From positions 39,310 through 103,309 of the forward strand of contig NZ_CACSLH010000009.1 in assembly GCF_902706605.1 (NCBI RefSeq): a DNA stretch of 64,000 bases, given 5' to 3'. How positions within the stretch are numbered: position 1 is the first letter of the stretch; each line of letters opens with the position of its first letter. The notes under the pieces are model-generated. The model was not told the origin of the DNA, searched no databases, and saw nothing but the letters and a program-made list of their open reading frames with translations. Position numbers and translations under genes: made by a program. This document shows, one piece after another, positions 62,528 to 64,000 of this stretch. Origin of the DNA: Enterococcus sp. CSURQ0835 (GTDB taxonomy: Bacteria; Bacillota; Bacilli; Lactobacillales; Enterococcaceae).

Positions 62528-62555
62528 TATTTATAAAAGCTGACGATTTTGTAAA
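62528..62555 (-). promoter_or_regulatory. Possible promoter of the LRR surface protein
   Basis: Minus-strand TTTACA, a 16-base spacer and TAAATA lie about 110 nt before the start. The remaining spacer to prs shows no other feature. Confidence 0.35.
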
Positions 62556-62629
62556 GTGAGTCGTAATTCTAAGCGATCGGTACGAACTCGCACATTAAAA
62601 CAAACACTAGCTCCACTTGATACCTAAAT

Positions 62630-62662
62630 AAAAAAACTATCCATCTGAACAGACGGATAGTT
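62630..62662 (-). terminator. Terminator after prs
   Basis: Arms AACTATCCGTCTG and CAGATGGATAGTT (one G-U) and seven T on the minus strand. Confidence 0.88.
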
Positions 62663-62690
62663 CTTAGCGCATTTCATTGTCGGAGCTATT

Positions 62691-63665
62691 TTATTTATGT
62701 TTGTGCGTTTCAAAAAGTGGACTAACTGGTTTATTTTCATGAATCCGTTTGATGGCATCTCCCATCAAATCTCCTACACTGACTTCATCGATTTTATCGA
62801 TCTTGCGCTCAGTAGATAAATAAATCGAATCTGTTACAACTAAATGTTCGATCGCTGAATCTTGGATCCGTTGCATCGCGGGTCCAGACAAGACCGGATG
62901 CGTACAAGAAGCATACACTTTTGTTGCGCCAGCTTCTTTTAACGCATTAGCAGCTAGTGTGATAGTTCCCGCTGTATCGATCATATCATCGATAATGACA
63001 CAAGTCTTACCTTCGACTTTTCCAATGATATTCATCACTTCCGCTACGTTAGCTTTTGGTCGACGTTTGTCAATGATCGCAATCGGCGCTTTCAAAAATT
63101 CAGCTAATTTACGCGCCCGCGTCACACCGCCATGATCTGGTGAAACAACGACGACATCATCACCGTAAACACCTTTGTCTAAGAAATAATCTGCAATCAA
63201 TGGTGCTCCCATCAAGTGATCCACTGGAATATCAAAGAAGCCTTGGATCTGAGCTGCATGCAAGTCTAATGTCAAAAGACGAGTCGCTCCTGCTTTTTCA
63301 ATCATATTCGCAACTAGTTTTGCTGTAATCGGTTCACGCGCCCGAGCTTTACGGTCTTGACGAGCATAGCCGTAATAAGGCATCACCACATTGATCGTTT
63401 TTGCACTTGCTCGCTTCAATGCGTCAATCATGATCAGAAGCTCCATCAAGTTGTCATTGACTGGGCTACTCGTTGATTGTACAACATAGACATGCGAGCC
63501 GCGGATACTTTCTTCAATGTTAACTTGGATCTCGCCATCGCTAAATTGAGTAACAGAACTTTTTCCCAGTTCGACTCCAACTGCGTTCGCAATTTTTTCC
63601 GCTAACGGACGATTTGAATTCAAGGCAAAAATCTTCAATCTTGGATCAAAATAATGTTTTGACAT
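62691..63665 (-). CDS. prs: Ribose-phosphate pyrophosphokinase
   Basis: A 324-residue PRPP synthase, which makes phosphoribosyl pyrophosphate from ribose 5-phosphate and ATP for nucleotide, histidine and NAD synthesis. Conserved segments are the ATP loop [17 protein letters not shown], the metal-binding [16 protein letters not shown], and the PRPP motif [13 protein letters not shown]. The C-terminus is standard. I chose the ATG of [11 protein letters not shown] behind GTGGAGGTTCC; an in-frame start four codons upstream overlaps that site. It is a monocistronic gene here, without the usual glmU neighbour in view. Confidence 0.96.
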   Translation of the reverse strand: MSKHYFDPRLKIFALNSNRPLAEKIANAVGVELGKSSVTQFSDGEIQVNIEESIRGSHVYVVQSTSSPVNDNLMELLIMIDALKRASAKTINVVMPYYGYARQDRKARAREPITAKLVANMIEKAGATRLLTLDLHAAQIQGFFDIPVDHLMGAPLIADYFLDKGVYGDDVVVVSPDHGGVTRARKLAEFLKAPIAIIDKRRPKANVAEVMNIIGKVEGKTCVIIDDMIDTAGTITLAANALKEAGATKVYASCTHPVLSGPAMQRIQDSAIEHLVVTDSIYLSTERKIDKIDEVSVGDLMGDAIKRIHENKPVSPLFETHKHK

Positions 63666-63699
63666 GGGAACCTCCACTTTCTTTTTTACATACGCTACG

Positions 63700-63731
63700 A
63701 TTATATACTATTTCAATTAAAATACTAGTCA
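63700..63731 (-). promoter_or_regulatory. Probable prs promoter
   Basis: A minus-strand TATAAT (63700-63705) lies about 35 bases before prs. The -35 region is weak (CTAGTA-like at 17 bases). Confidence 0.4.
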
Positions 63732-63846
63732 TTTCTTTTTGAGAAATCAAGTAATTCTACTAAAAGTGGTGAAAAAATGGCCTGTGATCCGCAAAAGCCG
63801 AAGATTAAATAAACTGAGAGCACAAGCACCCTTTTCAGCAGACCAT

Positions 63847-63917
63847 AAAAAAATCACAGACAGCTGTCTGTGATTCAGACTGTAGACAAAGTCCCTTTTT
63901 GGATGATGTTTACAGTC
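63847..63917. terminator. Paired palindromes upstream of the last gene
   Basis: A perfect 12-bp palindrome (AATCACAGACAG and complement, 63852-63875) with an A-run on its left could end minus-strand transcripts. A second inverted repeat, GACTGTA (63878-63884) / TACAGTC (63911-63917), followed by TTTTCTTTT on the plus strand, could be a plus-strand terminator. No gene in view clearly uses either. A TATAAT at 63926-63931 after them may be the -10 box of the next gene. Confidence 0.5.
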
Positions 63918-63974
63918 TTTTCTTTTATAATAGAATTGAAAACGAATTCAATGCTATTGAAAGGAATGAGAGCG

Positions 63975-64000
63975 ATGATGTCAAAACATCCGTTAGATGG
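63975..64000 (+). CDS. Start of an unidentified plus-strand gene
   Basis: Behind GAAAGGAATGAGAGCG two adjacent ATG codons open a frame reading MMSKHPLDG that continues past the window end. Too little is present to name a product. Confidence 0.6.

Overview
The window is typical chromosomal DNA of a low-GC lactic acid bacterium. The str operon (rpsL-rpsG-fusA-tuf) followed by the S10 operon, a deoxyribose-free pentose and glycolysis block (rpiA, gpmA), a DUF960 protein, a NiaR-type repressor, an Mga-like regulator and large sortase-anchored surface proteins together point to Enterococcaceae, most likely Enterococcus or a close relative. This placement is inference from gene content and style, not from a search.

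Layout. 1-7.9 kb: ribosomal protein and elongation factor genes, all on the minus strand, with strong promoters in front of rpsL and rpsJ and a structured S10 leader. 8.2-9.7 kb: rpiA and gpmA. 9.8-14.4 kb: a 1538-residue wall-anchored MucBP/LRR protein. 14.7-17.7 kb: rsuA-yjjG-udk operon and, divergently, rplY (L25/Ctc) behind a leader with an attenuator-like terminator. 18-23.1 kb: DUF960 protein, an anchored propeller-like protein, a MATE exporter and the potassium transporter Kup. The kup leader closely resembles a yybP-ykoY manganese riboswitch with its own terminator. 23.3-26.8 kb: rpsO-pnp and peptide deformylase. 26.9-29.3 kb: an unlisted 53-residue gene, niaR, a maltose O-acetyltransferase/chorismate mutase fusion, and a SIR2 deacetylase. 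29.5-35.2 kb: one operon with a PRD/EIIA regulator, an ascorbate-type PTS (IIB, IIC) and a split transketolase. 35.5-38.2 kb: a lysine riboswitch controlling an amino-acid ABC importer. 38.3-40.5 kb: a TMEM175-like channel and an Mga-like regulator. 40.7-62.4 kb: two giant Cna-B stalk proteins (2955 and 2221 residues), a YpfJ-type zinc peptidase, a cluster of four tandem small-RNA genes, and a second KxYKxGKxW-type LRR surface protein. 62.7-63.7 kb: prs.

The most striking feature is at 57998-58894. Four imperfect tandem copies share an 11-bp-spaced direct repeat (TTCACA-N5-TTCACA), exactly 12 bp, TATATA, and then a 75-76 nt transcript. Each transcript carries a sequence complementary to a ribosome binding site plus AUG start (CACUUUUUCAU...CUCC) and ends in an intrinsic terminator. 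This is the architecture of the CiaR-controlled csRNAs of streptococci, but with a different operator. It suggests a multicopy family of small RNAs, activated by an OmpR/PhoB-type response regulator, that blocks translation of mRNAs beginning AUG-AAA-AAG (Met-Lys-Lys, typical of secreted proteins).

Surface biology dominates the right half. Four wall proteins form two paralogous pairs. One pair has KxYKxGKxW-like signal peptides and YPQTG sorting signals; the other has Cna-B stalks with the unusual YPQMN/FPKTN motifs. An Mga-like regulator sits between them and the metabolic genes. No sortase gene is present in the window.
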